Shown here: positions 7,245 to 12,327 of the stretch, piece by piece
Layout: every line of letters begins with the position of its first letter
Position numbering within the stretch: position 1 is the first letter of the stretch
Source of the DNA: a virus
DNA: 20,424 nucleotides
Reading direction: 5' to 3' (one strand)
IMG/VR virus record: IMGVR_UViG_3300021961_000799
Location: 1 to 20,424 of that record
Translations under genes and position numbers: made by a program
The notes under the pieces: model-generated
Databases searched by the model: none
Told to the model about the DNA's origin: nothing
The model's input: only the letters and a program-made list of their open reading frames with translations

Positions 7245-7395
7245 CTGATGGCCTTTCTGTGTGGTAGCCCAAGGCGGCGGCATGGTTCAGCACCGACATT
7301 CTGACGTATGCTGATACAGATAACCCCATCTTCTGCGCGGCCAACTCGACCGCCGCCTTCTGCTCTTCTGTTAGGTTGACTTTGATTTGTAGCAT
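7237..7395 (-). CDS. small ribbon-helix-helix (MobC/CopG-like) DNA-binding protein
   Basis: A 52-residue protein that begins MLQIKVNLTEEQKAAVEL and continues to MGLSVSAYVRMSVLNH. This is the classic ribbon-helix-helix order: one short beta strand with alternating polar residues (QIKVNL), a helix opening with TEEQ, a turn at GLS, and a second helix ending in a basic stretch. The protein would act as a dimer and bind DNA through the paired strands. AGAGG lies upstream of the ATG. Its stop overlaps the TTG start of the resolvase-like nuclease, so the two are probably translationally coupled. The possible target is unknown; the CAGTGGCGCA repeats or the 10132-10146 palindrome are candidates. Confidence 0.8.
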   Translation of the reverse strand: MLQIKVNLTEEQKAAVELAAQKMGLSVSAYVRMSVLNHAAALGYHTERPSVD

Positions 7396-7417
7396 TGCTC
7401 ATACCTCTGCTCGCAGG

Positions 7418-7612
7418 CTATAGGCCCATGATGGGCCTGTCAAGGTCGGCCCTGAAAAGGTTGGCCCCGTCAAGGTCGGCCCCGTCAAGGTCGGCCTTGA
7501 AAAGATTGGCCCTAATAAGGTCGGCCCTGAAAAGGTTGGCCCTCTCGCCGCCTTTACCCCGAAGCCAAAGTTTATGGCTATCTAAAACAGTCTTGATCTG
7601 CTCAGGTGTCAT
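7418..7612 (-). CDS. pentapeptide-repeat mini-protein
   Basis: A 64-residue protein with a short leader ([19 protein letters not shown]) followed by about eight five-residue units of the A(D/N)LxX type: [35 protein letters not shown]. Pentapeptide repeats form a right-handed beta-helix that can mimic DNA; in other proteins (Qnr, MfpA) this targets gyrase. Two coils or so is very short for a stable helix, so it may oligomerise or be a decayed form. GGAGG lies eight bases before the ATG, and the start shares ATGA with the upstream gene. The coding DNA shows a 15-base periodic pattern (7440-7545). Confidence 0.75.
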   Translation of the reverse strand: MTPEQIKTVLDSHKLWLRGKGGERANLFRADLIRANLFKADLDGADLDGANLFRADLDRPIMGL

Positions 7613-7791
7613 CTTGTTATCCTCCGAAGTAAATGATTAAGCATATCCTCTTCGTCTGGGTTTAGAAGATAGACGGCTTCATCTAGGGCCTCCACTGCCT
7701 CCGCCAGCTTGGCCTCTGGGGCCTCGACTGCCCACGCAGAAGCAACGTCATAGATGGCTAGCAAATCTGATGTGAGCTGGCAGGATTTCAA
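7609..7791 (-). CDS. small helical phage protein, TTG start
   Basis: A 60-residue acidic protein with an Ala/Glu-rich helix ([19 protein letters not shown]) and a C-terminal [14 protein letters not shown]. The start is a TTG that shares TTGA with the stop of the preceding 32-residue gene, and a stop codon lies three codons upstream in frame, so no longer form is possible. No strong ribosome binding site is seen, which fits translation by re-initiation from the gene before. It ends in ATGA with the pentapeptide gene. Function unknown. Confidence 0.6.
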   Translation of the reverse strand: MKSCQLTSDLLAIYDVASAWAVEAPEAKLAEAVEALDEAVYLLNPDEEDMLNHLLRRITR

Positions 7792-7886
7792 GGATGTCTA
7801 CCCTGCAACGTAGGTGTGGCACGTTCCTTTTCAGTGCCATCTACAGCATATAGCCAGTTGAGCCTACTCTCCAGTTCCTCGGTCAT
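7788..7886 (-). CDS. 32-residue phage micro-protein
   Basis: The frame reads MTEELESRLNWLYAVDGTEK and ends in TLQGRHP. AAGGAG stands seven bases before the ATG, one of the best ribosome binding sites in this region. The gene starts 23 bases inside the end of the 104-residue gene and its TGA overlaps the TTG start of the next gene. Without it there would be a hole of about 70 bases in an otherwise gapless operon. It has an amphipathic N-terminal helix and no known domain. Function unknown. Confidence 0.65.
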   Translation of the reverse strand: MTEELESRLNWLYAVDGTEKERATPTLQGRHP

Positions 7887-8178
7887 GGTCTATCTCCTTG
7901 AGTTTGGCGAGGGTGGTGATGATTGCTGATCGGGGAAATGACGAGCGCACCTCGCCCACAGCAAAAAGCGCGGCGTCCGCCACCAGTAACATATCCACCG
8001 CCTTAGCCAGCTTGGCCTTGAGCATCGCGTTCTCGGCCTCTAAAGCGTCGATGAGTTCGGGAATGAGGGTGCGGGCGGCTGTCGCGAACACGCCGTTAGC
8101 GGTTTGCAGGTCAAATTTCTTTTTCGCTGCCCGATCATCCGCAAGCGCCCTCTTGGCGCGGTCGATTAGGTCAGTCAT
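7864..8178 (-). CDS. small coiled-coil phage protein
   Basis: A 104-residue protein whose middle (about residues 32-66) is a heptad-like helix, TLIPELIDALEAENAMLKAK, flanked by a basic N-terminus (LIDRAKRALADDRAAKKK) and a hydrophobic Ala-rich helix. This layout is common in small early phage proteins of the Ea22 kind and suggests a dimer. The ATG shares ATGA with the upstream stop. No catalytic motif is seen, and the function is unknown. Confidence 0.65.
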   Translation of the reverse strand: MTDLIDRAKRALADDRAAKKKFDLQTANGVFATAARTLIPELIDALEAENAMLKAKLAKAVDMLLVADAALFAVGEVRSSFPRSAIITTLAKLKEIDHDRGTGE

Positions 8179-8387
8179 GGCCGCGCCCTCGGTCGCGGGC
8201 TTGCCGTGACCACGTTTGTGGGGGTGCAGGCGATGTATATACCGCGGTCCTCTGGATACAGGTCGGCATAGGCGATCTGCATCCCCGCCTCGCAGAGTGC
8301 GCGGTTCTCGACCGCGTAGGTGATGCAGGCTCGCGGTTCGTCGCCAAGCGCGGCGCAGACCGTGAGTAGGTGTAGGTATGTGGTCAT
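8175..8387 (-). CDS. small phage hypothetical protein
   Basis: A 70-residue protein starting MTTYLHLLTVCAALGDEPRA, with an ITYAVENRALCEAGMQIAYADLYPEDRG core and a Pro/Arg-rich tail (SPRPRARP). GAGGTAGAGACAC precedes the ATG. It sits between two other very small genes with a six-base gap upstream and an ATGA overlap downstream. No family is recognised and no membrane segment is convincing. Confidence 0.6.
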   Translation of the reverse strand: MTTYLHLLTVCAALGDEPRACITYAVENRALCEAGMQIAYADLYPEDRGIYIACTPTNVVTASPRPRARP

Positions 8388-8393
8388 GTGTCT

Positions 8394-8582
8394 CTACCTC
8401 TCTCCCTCAATCCGCTCTAACACCAGCGCGGCTCGCAGATAGCGGGCTTGCAACTTCTTATGTTCGTCCTCTGTTAGTAAGTAATCGTGCTTTGATCCAA
8501 GACCCTGCCGCCGCGCGGCAAGCCTGTCATCGAGAGCGCAGTAAACGGTCCATGCCTCGTCAGCCGTCAATCTGATCGCCAT
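8394..8582 (-). CDS. small helical phage protein
   Basis: A 62-residue protein, MAIRLTADEAWTVYCALDDR at the start, then a basic linker (RQGLGSKHDYLLTEDEH) and a C-terminal helix. The ATG is fixed by a TGATG overlap with the HD-domain gene; the long GC-rich upstream extension in this frame (to 8753) is a shadow of the HD gene. The two helices could pair as a helical hairpin. Function unknown. Confidence 0.65.
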   Translation of the reverse strand: MAIRLTADEAWTVYCALDDRLAARRQGLGSKHDYLLTEDEHKKLQARYLRAALVLERIEGER

Positions 8583-9043
8583 CACAACACCCCCTCCGGC
8601 CCGAAGACCTCCTCCGGCCCGAAGACCTCGGCCTGCCGCAGCAGGTCTTCGCGCATCTCCGGGAAGCCGCCACCGTGCAGCGCCTCTGGGCAATGCCTTG
8701 CCGCCCAGCGGTAGGCGTCCAGCCGGTCGCAGAATGCCACCTGCGCGGCCCACTCCGGCGGGCAGGAGGGCAGGCCCATCTGCGCCCGCACCTCGGCCTC
8801 ACGGGCCTCGTAGAGCTGCCGCAGCTCGGCGCTCCACTGCGCCTTCTCAGGACTGGGTATGTCGCCCATCTGGGCCTCGTGGTCGTCGTGGCTGGCGGCG
8901 TAGTCGATGGCCGCTCTGGGCGCGTCCGGCCAGAGGCTCGTGAGTAGCTCGACCACACGCCACTGGTGTCGCAGGATCGTATCCCCGCTATTGCGGAGCT
9001 TGCTGTGTGGGCTGGAGTGCCAGCGGTTCACGTCGTGTGTCAT
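8582..9043 (-). CDS. HD-domain phosphohydrolase, YfbR/5'-nucleotidase-like
   Basis: A 153-residue protein with HD-superfamily metal ligands in order: H26 in TILRHQWRV, H52-D53 in ASHDDHEAQMGDIPSP, and D106 in FCDRLDAYRWA. Family members of this size, such as YfbR and phage relatives, hydrolyse (deoxy)nucleoside monophosphates; in a phage this would tune nucleotide pools. The substrate is not readable from the sequence. The start at 9043 has GGTGGGG before it and overlaps the stop of the 32-residue membrane gene; a longer frame to 9154 is unlikely. The C-terminus carries an exact duplication (EVFGPE twice) that looks recent. Confidence 0.7.
   Translation of the reverse strand: MTHDVNRWHSSPHSKLRNSGDTILRHQWRVVELLTSLWPDAPRAAIDYAASHDDHEAQMGDIPSPEKAQWSAELRQLYEAREAEVRAQMGLPSCPPEWAAQVAFCDRLDAYRWAARHCPEALHGGGFPEMREDLLRQAEVFGPEEVFGPEGVL
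8593..8628. repeat. exact 18-bp tandem duplication at the 3' end of the HD gene
   Basis: CCTCCGGCCCGAAGACCT is present at 8593-8610 and again, directly adjacent, at 8611-8628. It is in frame and encodes EVFGPE twice just before the stop codon. A slipped-strand duplication is the simplest explanation. Confidence 0.9.
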
Positions 9044-9138
9044 TGCCCCACCCCCAAGCCGTGCAACAGGACGATCAGAAGGAAGGGTATCAGGACGACG
9101 CACACGCCGCCGATGATTTCTCCGAATGTTGGTTTCAT
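9040..9138 (-). CDS. 32-residue single-pass membrane micro-protein
   Basis: The frame reads MKPTFGEIIGGVCVVLIPFL and ends in HGLGVGQ. Residues 8-27 are a continuous hydrophobic helix, enough to cross a membrane once. GGAGG lies eight bases before the ATG. The ATG shares ATGA with the upstream helix-turn-helix gene, and its TGA overlaps the ATG of the HD gene, so it fills the gap exactly. It sits in the early operon, away from the lysis cassette, so a holin role is less likely than modulation of a host membrane protein or exclusion of other phages. That role is inference. Confidence 0.7.
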   Translation of the reverse strand: MKPTFGEIIGGVCVVLIPFLLIVLLHGLGVGQ

Positions 9139-9671
9139 TGGTTATCCTCCGCAAAAACGTCCACGATCAGCTTGGCGGCATATTCCATGACGGTCATGCC
9201 GTCCGGCGTTTCATCGACCAGCCGCTGCACGATGCGATAGTTGCCAAGGCCATAGTGGAAATCATCCCTCGGCCCCAGCACGATGCCGCGCTCCCGCGCC
9301 AGTCTGTCGGCATAATAGGGCAGGCACCTCGGCTCACGGTGGGCCAGAACACGCGGATCGCGGCCACGCGGGTTGTTCCGCATCGACGTGATGTGGTGGT
9401 GAACGGACTGTTTGCTAATGCCCATTTCGTCGGCAATCTCCTGTGCGGATTTCCCCTCGACCAGCAGCCGATAGACCTCCTCGCGTTTGGCTCCCCATCG
9501 CCACGCGAGTCTGTCGTGATCCTCGGATATTTCGCCCATCACGCGGGCCATGTAGATGTGCTGGCGGACGTGTTCACGCGGGATGCCAACCGCCTTGGCG
9601 ATCTTGTCGTAGCTCACGCCCTCGTTGAAGAGCCGGACCACCTCGGGCCGGACTGTTGGATGCGCTCCCAT
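9135..9671 (-). CDS. DNA-binding protein with two helix-turn-helix units
   Basis: About 178 residues. Two similar helix-turn-helix segments follow each other: EVVRLFNEGVSYDKIAKAVG with IPREHVRQHI (about residues 10-40), and EVYRLLVEGKSAQEIADEMG with ISKQSVHHHI (about residues 65-95). Both have the G/S-x-x-x-I-A-x-x-x-G-I turn of the LuxR/sigma-region-4/resolvase type. The remaining 80 residues have no recognised fold (RCLPYYADRLARERGIVLGP is characteristic). It follows the XRE gene by a TGATG overlap, so it is probably part of the early regulatory pair. A GTG one codon upstream is a possible start. A terminase small subunit also uses such motifs, but the location argues for a regulator. Confidence 0.7.
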   Translation of the reverse strand: MGAHPTVRPEVVRLFNEGVSYDKIAKAVGIPREHVRQHIYMARVMGEISEDHDRLAWRWGAKREEVYRLLVEGKSAQEIADEMGISKQSVHHHITSMRNNPRGRDPRVLAHREPRCLPYYADRLARERGIVLGPRDDFHYGLGNYRIVQRLVDETPDGMTVMEYAAKLIVDVFAEDNQ

Positions 9672-9922
9672 CACCGCACCTCGGGATAAACTGTGACAAA
9701 CCCATCCTTCTCAATGTCAATCGGCCAATCAGTCGGCCTATAGCCATCGAGGTATGCTTGGATCAGCCGCACCATGCGCGGCGCGGGCTGGCGGGCTGTT
9801 GAGTTGTGCGGTGCCATTTCCAGCCGCCGCGTGGTCGTCGGATCGGTGTCCAGCATTTCCGCGAACTCGGACAGCGACAGGCCAAGTGCCTGCCGCGCCA
9901 GCTTGATGTCTTTATAGTCCAT
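9671..9922 (-). CDS. XRE-family helix-turn-helix regulator (Cro/CI-like)
   Basis: An 83-residue protein with KLARQALGLSLSEFAEMLDT (residues 7-26) followed by TTTRRLEM as the recognition helix. This is the XRE/Cro pattern of Q-ALGLS-EFA-ML-T-RR-E. A second helix pair (RMVRLIQAYLDGYRP) typical of small phage XRE proteins follows, and then a short beta tail. It lacks the C-terminal cleavage domain of CI, so it is not RecA-cleavable in the lambda way. AGAGGA precedes the ATG at 9922. It is the second gene of the early operon, near the 10132-10146 palindrome, which makes self-regulation likely by position. Confidence 0.8.
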   Translation of the reverse strand: MDYKDIKLARQALGLSLSEFAEMLDTDPTTTRRLEMAPHNSTARQPAPRMVRLIQAYLDGYRPTDWPIDIEKDGFVTVYPEVR

Positions 9923-10118
9923 AGTTGTCGTCCTCTGTGACTTCTTTGATCGCTTGCTCCATGCGGGCAATGGCATCCCATGCCAGCGCCAGATCGGTGC
10001 TGACCCACGATGGTCTGACGCCATGCCCGTAGTCACGGATCAGGCCGTCGATCTCGCGTTGCTTGCTGTGGATGTAGGCTTGAAGCCCGGCGATGTGGTC
10101 GGCTTTAGCTTTGTTCAC
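9912..10118 (-). CDS. small helical protein, first gene of the leftward early operon
   Basis: A 68-residue protein from a GTG start, reading MNKAKADHIAGLQAYIHSKQ, then WVSTDLALAWDAIARMEQAI, and ending EDDNYGL. It is mostly helical and charged. AAGGAG stands seven bases before the GTG; an ATG one base upstream is followed at once by a stop in its frame. It overlaps the XRE gene by 11 bases. As the first gene after the promoter it would be the earliest protein made. Function unknown. Confidence 0.65.
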   Translation of the reverse strand: MNKAKADHIAGLQAYIHSKQREIDGLIRDYGHGVRPSWVSTDLALAWDAIARMEQAIKEVTEDDNYGL

Positions 10119-10131
10119 ATTTCTCTCCTTT

Positions 10132-10146
10132 GGGTCACCGTGACCC
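10132..10146. promoter_or_regulatory. perfect 15-bp palindrome, probable operator
   Basis: GGGTCAC-C-GTGACCC is a perfect inverted repeat with one central base. It sits at about +2 to +16 of the predicted leftward transcript and 14 bases before the GTG of the first gene. A bound dimer would block transcription start. The XRE or the ribbon-helix-helix protein are candidate ligands. Confidence 0.65.
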
Positions 10147-10155
10147 GCCCTTTTA

Positions 10156-10184
10156 TCTATGGGCAACCGCCCTCCCCCCGTCAA
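10156..10184 (-). promoter_or_regulatory. sigma70-like leftward early promoter
   Basis: Read on the minus strand, TTGACG (10184-10179) matches the -35 consensus at five of six positions. A 17-base spacer leads to CATAGA (10161-10156), which matches the -10 hexamer only weakly. Transcription would start near 10148, just before the palindrome. The optimal spacing, the operator and the first gene's ribosome binding site downstream together make this the best early promoter candidate in the window. Confidence 0.55.
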
Positions 10185-10245
10185 GCCTAATTGTTGCTTT
10201 TTGTTTTATTTTGTGCAAACCTTCGCAAAATCAAAGGGATGCGCC

Positions 10246-10629
10246 ATGCACCTTAATCACGCGACAGGCCGTCAGGGTGAATTTCTCGCCAGCTTCATCC
10301 TTGAGCAGCACGGCGTCGAGGTCCACCATGTGAACCGAAACGGCGCTGATTTGTGGTGCAAGTTGCCGTCCGGTAAGATCGTGCCGATTGAGGTTAAGAC
10401 CGCCGCAAGGCCGACTCTGGACAACAGCAAGCACACCCGCCGCTATCACTTCAACACGCCACGTCGCGATGATATTGATGCGTGGTTCTACTGCTTCGTG
10501 GCGATGGATAAGAGCTTGCTGTGGCTCAGACCCACAGTGCAAATTACGATGGGGACGTTAAGCGTCCGCGAGCCGGAGTTCACCGCCGAGTTGCAAGCGG
10601 CGAGCATTGCTAACCTGCTGGCCTACTGA
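10246..10629 (+). CDS. PD-(D/E)XK nuclease-like protein, the only plus-strand gene
   Basis: A 127-residue protein with GRQGEFLASFILEQHG (E12), GADLWCK (D35) and VPIEVKTA (E49, K51). This is the E...D...E-x-K order of small Hjc-like or homing-associated nucleases. AAGGGA precedes the ATG at 10246; the longer frame from 10159 reads an unlikely N-terminus through the promoter region. It is transcribed against all its neighbours, away from the early promoter, and its stop overlaps the end of the o-spanin gene by seven bases. The opposite strand and position between lysis and early modules fit a 'moron', that is, a separately acquired cargo gene. Function could be DNA processing, restriction-type defence or counter-defence. 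Catalysis is inferred. Confidence 0.75.
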   Translation: MHLNHATGRQGEFLASFILEQHGVEVHHVNRNGADLWCKLPSGKIVPIEVKTAARPTLDNSKHTRRYHFNTPRRDDIDAWFYCFVAMDKSLLWLRPTVQITMGTLSVREPEFTAELQAASIANLLAY

Positions 10630-10820
10630 TCTTGGCAGGCTGCGTCTATTTGGGCAATGAGCTTAGTGCCGCTAAGAACAACGCTATCACTAGCGCCATC
10701 AAGCATAGAATTAGCGAGTTCCGATCTGGACGCCTTTGTCCCATCACATATCGCCGCCTGATTGGCGTTTACGCAGCCAGTCAAGAGCAGCAGTGGCATC
10801 GTTAGGGATAGTCGTGTCAT
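10623..10820 (-). CDS. o-spanin-like lipoprotein (Rz1-like)
   Basis: A 65-residue protein with a short basic N-terminus (MTRLS), a hydrophobic segment and the lipobox LTGC, with Cys near residue 15 as the lipidation site. The mature part (CVNANQAAICDGTKASR...) is short and polar. It begins inside the i-spanin gene in another frame and extends beyond it, the arrangement typical of Rz/Rz1 pairs. The product should be anchored in the inner leaflet of the outer membrane and join the i-spanin to fuse the two membranes in the last step of lysis. Its start is the ATG closest to the lipobox; a longer frame to 10874 would bury the signal peptide. Confidence 0.7.
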   Translation of the reverse strand: MTRLSLTMPLLLLTGCVNANQAAICDGTKASRSELANSMLDGASDSVVLSGTKLIAQIDAACQDQ

Positions 10821-10986
10821 CGAGTCTGCGCCTGGTCTCAACGTATTCGTTAAGCTCTTCTGTAGCTTGGTCATGGCCCTTGTCGCTCCTGCCCTTGAAG
10901 TAAGCCCAAGTCAACGCAACAATAACCGCACCAGCGGCAGCAAGCCAAGTGCGAAGTTTGGAGCTTAACGCCAGCCAGAGGCCCAT
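10744..10986 (-). CDS. i-spanin-like protein (Rz-like)
   Basis: An 80-residue protein with an N-terminal membrane helix (about residues 12-29, TWLAAAGAVIVALTWAYF) and a charged helical periplasmic part (ATEELNEYVETRRRLDD), ending in LDWLRKRQSGGDM. The topology, length and position after the amidase fit an inner-membrane spanin subunit. It overlaps the amidase gene by 22 bases and contains the first 77 bases of the o-spanin gene in a second frame. It should act after peptidoglycan is degraded. Confidence 0.75.
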   Translation of the reverse strand: MGLWLALSSKLRTWLAAAGAVIVALTWAYFKGRSDKGHDQATEELNEYVETRRRLDDTTIPNDATAALDWLRKRQSGGDM

Positions 10987-11615
10987 GCTTTCACTCGCTC
11001 TCTAATAATAAACAAAGCAGCCAGTCCGATTACGCCAGCAATAATCATAGCCACAATCTGCGCTGTGCCATCAAGCGCAGCGAATGCACCAACGCCAGCG
11101 GTTCCGGCGCTCACGATCTGCACGGCGCTCGCCTGCACGGTTTTGCTCTGCGAAACATTATTGCGCGGAGCGGGGGCTGGCGCGTAATCTTTCCATGCTG
11201 CAACGCGGAAGCATGGGCAAGCTTTGGCGGCATACTCATTGTGTCCGCTGATCTTCTTGATTGCAGGGAAGTCTCGCCGCAGTGCGTCAATAAGATTCCG
11301 CAGTGCAGCATTCTGGGCGTCAGTGAAATGTTGGAAAAAGGTATCGTCAGCCGAACCGCCCTTGCCACCAACAAGCGACACGCCAATCGTGCCAGTGTTG
11401 TGGCCCTTAACGTGAGCGCCAACCTGATCGACGGGTCGGCCCGCGGCCACAGTGCCACCTCTGGTGATAACGTAGTGGTAGCCGATGTCCTTCCAGTTGT
11501 TTTCTTCAACGTGCCAGCGCTTGATCTCAGCGACCTGCTGCTGCGGCGTAAGCGTTGCGCCCCACGATGGGGGCGTGTCGGTGCAGTGGATGATGATCTC
11601 GTTGATCGGTCTCAT
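10965..11615 (-). CDS. endolysin: N-acetylmuramoyl-L-alanine amidase with C-terminal membrane segment
   Basis: A 216-residue protein. Residues 1-145 form an amidase_2/PGRP domain like T7 lysozyme: zinc ligands H10 (IIIHCTDTPP), H125 (SGHNEYAA) and C133 (KACPCF), with Y46 (IGYHYVI) and K131 in the places of T7 Tyr46 and Lys128. After a Pro-rich linker (APAPAPRNN), residues 155-216 hold a weakly hydrophobic stretch and a clear membrane helix (about 187-204, IVAMIIAGVIGLAALFII) with a basic end. The enzyme cuts the amide bond between MurNAc and L-Ala. The membrane part may anchor or help export the enzyme. It is coupled to the holin-like gene by ATGA. Confidence 0.88.
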   Translation of the reverse strand: MRPINEIIIHCTDTPPSWGATLTPQQQVAEIKRWHVEENNWKDIGYHYVITRGGTVAAGRPVDQVGAHVKGHNTGTIGVSLVGGKGGSADDTFFQHFTDAQNAALRNLIDALRRDFPAIKKISGHNEYAAKACPCFRVAAWKDYAPAPAPRNNVSQSKTVQASAVQIVSAGTAGVGAFAALDGTAQIVAMIIAGVIGLAALFIIRERVKAWASGWR

Positions 11616-11842
11616 TTGCCCACCTTTGCTATGAGCGCCTTGATGTCGTCGCGGATTTCACTCAGCATTCTGTTCGTATCTTCGCGGGCCTGCCGAGACA
11701 TTTCCAAGTCCTCCCTGCGCTGTAGCCAAAGGCGCTTGATCTCTTTCTCGTTTTCGATTGAGCGAGCTTCCAGTCGAATAAGCCACACAATAGCACCAAT
11801 GAAGCCGAGAATGATGGGCCAGAATGTCCTGATCAGTTCCAT
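11612..11842 (-). CDS. holin-like small membrane protein
   Basis: A 76-residue protein with one N-terminal membrane helix (about residues 7-23, FWPIILGFIGAIVWLIR) and a long charged coiled coil (EKEIKRLWLQRREDLEMSRQ onward). Its place directly before the amidase, with an ATGA overlap, points to a holin or holin partner. A single helix plus coiled coil differs from lambda S (three helices) and resembles single-pass holins or XhlA-type proteins in reverse order. CGGAG lies before the ATG. It could also be an antiholin; the amidase's own membrane helix would then share the export role. Confidence 0.6.
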   Translation of the reverse strand: MELIRTFWPIILGFIGAIVWLIRLEARSIENEKEIKRLWLQRREDLEMSRQAREDTNRMLSEIRDDIKALIAKVGK

Positions 11843-11847
11843 GCAGT

Positions 11848-12306
11848 CTACTCCGGTTTAGTCGGCCAAGTGATGTCGGTCGGAAAGCCAGCTTGCTGCG
11901 GGATATCACGCAGAGCTTGGCGGTAGTCTTGCCACGCCACCTGATCTACGGGTGCGTCTGCTGTCTGTGTCCAGTCTGAGCCAGCCAGCAACCGATCACG
12001 TTCCCGCCGAGCTTCTGCGGCCTTGCTGTCTGCCCTGTCTTGCAGTTGCTCGGCGGTCAGGGCCACGACAGTCTTGGTCAATTCCCACTTGCCGTTGGAC
12101 AGAACAGGCCGATCGCTGTGTTCGATCCGCTGTGTCTCGGCGTCATAGGCAGGGTAGTTGCCAGTCTCGACCGGATACATATTGAAAGCCGCCATAGTTT
12201 CCAGCGGGATTGTCTTGGGGAAAGACGTGTTGGGATTGTCTCGACGTAGATCGCCCACCGAGTAGGGGTAGGCTACTACCTGATTGTTGATTGCTTTGAC
12301 GAACAT
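11848..12306 (-). CDS. tail fibre assembly chaperone-like protein
   Basis: A 152-residue protein. The N-terminal part (MFVKAINNQVVAYPYSVGDL) resembles the short beta-rich start of fibre-associated proteins. The C-terminal 55 residues (ARRERDRLLAGSDWTQTADA, then WQDYRQALRDIPQQ, then PTDITWPTKPE) match the phage tail assembly chaperone pattern: a basic helix, a DWTQ-type turn, WxxYRQxLRDIP and a final WP. Proteins of this type help fold or attach distal fibre proteins, here the propeller protein just upstream. AGGAGA precedes the ATG. Confidence 0.75.
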   Translation of the reverse strand: MFVKAINNQVVAYPYSVGDLRRDNPNTSFPKTIPLETMAAFNMYPVETGNYPAYDAETQRIEHSDRPVLSNGKWELTKTVVALTAEQLQDRADSKAAEARRERDRLLAGSDWTQTADAPVDQVAWQDYRQALRDIPQQAGFPTDITWPTKPE

Positions 12307-12327
12307 TGTAAGTCTCCTGTCTGTTCG

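Noticed and set aside
7440-7545. Short regular repeats that could suggest a CRISPR-like array
   Set aside because: The period is 15 bases and each unit encodes a pentapeptide in one open frame with a good ribosome binding site; there are no unique spacers.
8560-8958. Arg/Pro-rich frames on both strands over the HD gene
   Set aside because: They are low-complexity shadows caused by high GC; the HD frame has metal-ligand motifs in order.
8959-8968. GCCACTGGTG, identical to part of the iteron region
   Set aside because: A single ten-base match inside a coding stretch of the HD gene, without neighbouring copies or inverted partners.
10159-10245. N-terminal extension of the plus-strand nuclease-like gene
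   Set aside because: It would start inside the leftward promoter, reads an unlikely Cys/Phe-rich stretch, and the ATG at 10246 has AAGGGA before it.
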